Below, one piece after another: positions 63,501 to 64,000 of a DNA stretch of 64,000 nt (the stretch's first letter is position 1; each line of letters begins with the position of its first letter). Source of the DNA: Desmodesmus armatus (Eukaryota > Chlorophyta > Chlorophyceae > Sphaeropleales > Scenedesmaceae); assembly GCA_007449985.2 (NCBI GenBank), contig VIIQ02000015.1:434001-498000 (forward strand). Direction: 5' to 3'. The position numbers were made by a program, and so were the translations under genes. The notes under the pieces are model-generated. The model did no database searches. It worked only from the letters and a program-made list of their open reading frames with translations, and was not told the origin of the DNA.

Positions 63501-64000
63501 AGCCCCGGCGGCCGCTGCAACCGGCGTGCGCGCGTGCAAGTCAGCAGCACCTGCTGCTGACGCCTGCTGCCGGTCCCGCTGCTGCTGCCGGTCCTGCTGC
63601 TGCTGTCGCCGTAGCTCTGCAGCAAAGTCTGCAGGGGGGGTCTCTGCAGGGCCGCCTGCATGCACTGGCGATGCTGGAGGCGCTGCTGCCTCTGCCGGTA
63701 CGTGCTGCTCCTCGATCCAGGACGGCACCTGGAAGGAGAAGAAAAAGTGTCAAGGTGACACATATGTATGTCAAGGGTGCTGGGAATATGCCCAGCAGGC
63801 ATCTCTAGGGTCCAGTCAAGTTGGGGATGGATTGCCCTCACCAAAGGGGCTCAGGACATGGGGATTCAAAGTCAGTTGGTGAACAAGCAGCTACGCTGCA
63901 AACGAACCGCCGGAACAAAAGGTCGCAGCAGATGACCAAGGGACGACAAACGGGCGAACCCCACTTCAACAGGCTCAGCAAAAACACCCCAGCGCACCTG
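60581..64000 (-). CDS. USP37-like ubiquitin-specific protease, C-terminal part (partial)
   Basis: Exons seen: 63728-63198, 62499-61096 and 60709-60581, all phase 0, about 687 aa. The gene continues past the window edge, where the catalytic Cys box should lie. The start of the 61096 exon gives VQPKLLKEVQETGLSEEEQL and a textbook ubiquitin-interacting motif (EEEQLARAIAESMKE). A second UIM-like motif follows (DDEDKLLEWALKESAAEHE). The linker is Ala/Gln-rich with an AT-hook-like KRRRGRPRKQQ. The USP fold resumes with YSLSAVVRHMGELVSVGHFT (catalytic His) and WFHYDDSYVRPL, GYLFFYVND at the end. Insertion of UIMs within the USP domain before the His box is the USP37/26/29 arrangement. The expected role is nuclear deubiquitination, with family members acting in the cell cycle. 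Start and catalytic Cys are not visible. Confidence 0.85.
62582..62891 (-). repeat. Three echoes of the deubiquitinase exon start with acceptor
   Basis: GCAG|GTCCARCCCAAGCTGCTGAAGGAGGTCCARGAG recurs with starts at 62650, 62771 and 62891, upstream of the true exon start at 62499. Spacing is about 120-150 bp. The 62650 copy extends furthest (through SEEEQL). All keep an acceptor AG. Confidence 0.93.

Noticed and set aside
1..64000. tRNA or rRNA genes
   Set aside because: I saw no A-box/B-box pair with a foldable cloverleaf and no rRNA core sequence by eye; a covariance-model scan would be decisive.

Overview
The window is nuclear DNA of a green alga, most likely Chlorophyceae. The evidence is intron-dense genes with GT-AG and occasional GC-AG introns, heavy CAG/GCN (poly-Q, poly-A) usage, TGTAA poly(A)-type signals behind at least one gene, plant-type TTTAGGG-like repeats, a plastid cemA fragment lodged in the nuclear sequence, and recognisable plant/algal orthologues (LST8, ZIP4/SPO22, a USP37-like deubiquitinase). 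The genus cannot be fixed from the sequence alone.

Layout. (1) 0.8-5.9 kb: a segmental tandem duplication carrying two minus-strand BTB genes with FG-rich tails. The inner copy is head-to-head with ZIP4; the outer copy keeps only a broken stub of the ZIP4 promoter and first exon. (2) 5.9-16.4 kb: a 22-exon ZIP4/SPO22 meiotic TPR gene (+). (3) 17.0-24.2 kb: a minus-strand tandem array of four three-exon genes for ~86-94 aa secreted proteins with a signal peptide, a fast-diverging middle and a C-terminal hydrophobic tail that looks like a GPI-attachment signal. One member is frameshifted, and another has a LINE fragment in its intron. I recognise no described family. (4) 24.2-28.2 kb: repeats, no supported gene. 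(5) 28.2-34.05 kb: a minus-strand gene combining an XPA C-terminal-like segment, an F-box-like segment and a SAP motif, with plastid DNA (cemA) inserted between its exons. (6) 34.99-41.38 kb: LST8 (WD40 subunit of TOR complexes), +. (7) 42.1-50.1 kb: an inverted pair of intronless ~3-kb genes for beta-helix/Cys-rich/multi-TM surface proteins. Their 3' halves are almost identical, and a 691-bp inverted-repeat transposon sits exactly on the stop codon of one. (8) 51.2-53.6 kb: a possible unknown gene (-). (9) 54.4-56.1 kb: a secreted HSL-type alpha/beta hydrolase (+). (10) 57.9-59.1 kb: a small secreted PAN/apple protein (+). (11) 60.6-64.0 kb: the 3' part of a USP37-like deubiquitinase (-), running off the window.

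The most unusual pattern spans the whole window. Nearly every multi-exon gene carries tandem partial copies of its own exon-intron boundaries inside the neighbouring intron, often with the splice site intact ('exon echoes'). LST8 has them at five of its eight exons, including ten copies of one exon end. The same is seen in ZIP4, one BTB copy, the XPA/SAP gene, the PAN gene and the deubiquitinase. Microsatellites repeatedly occupy the sequence just upstream of 3' splice sites.

Exon coordinates were assembled by hand from splice consensus and phase. Where joins add up (LST8, hydrolase, PAN gene, small secreted genes, most of ZIP4) this is noted; where they do not, that is stated.
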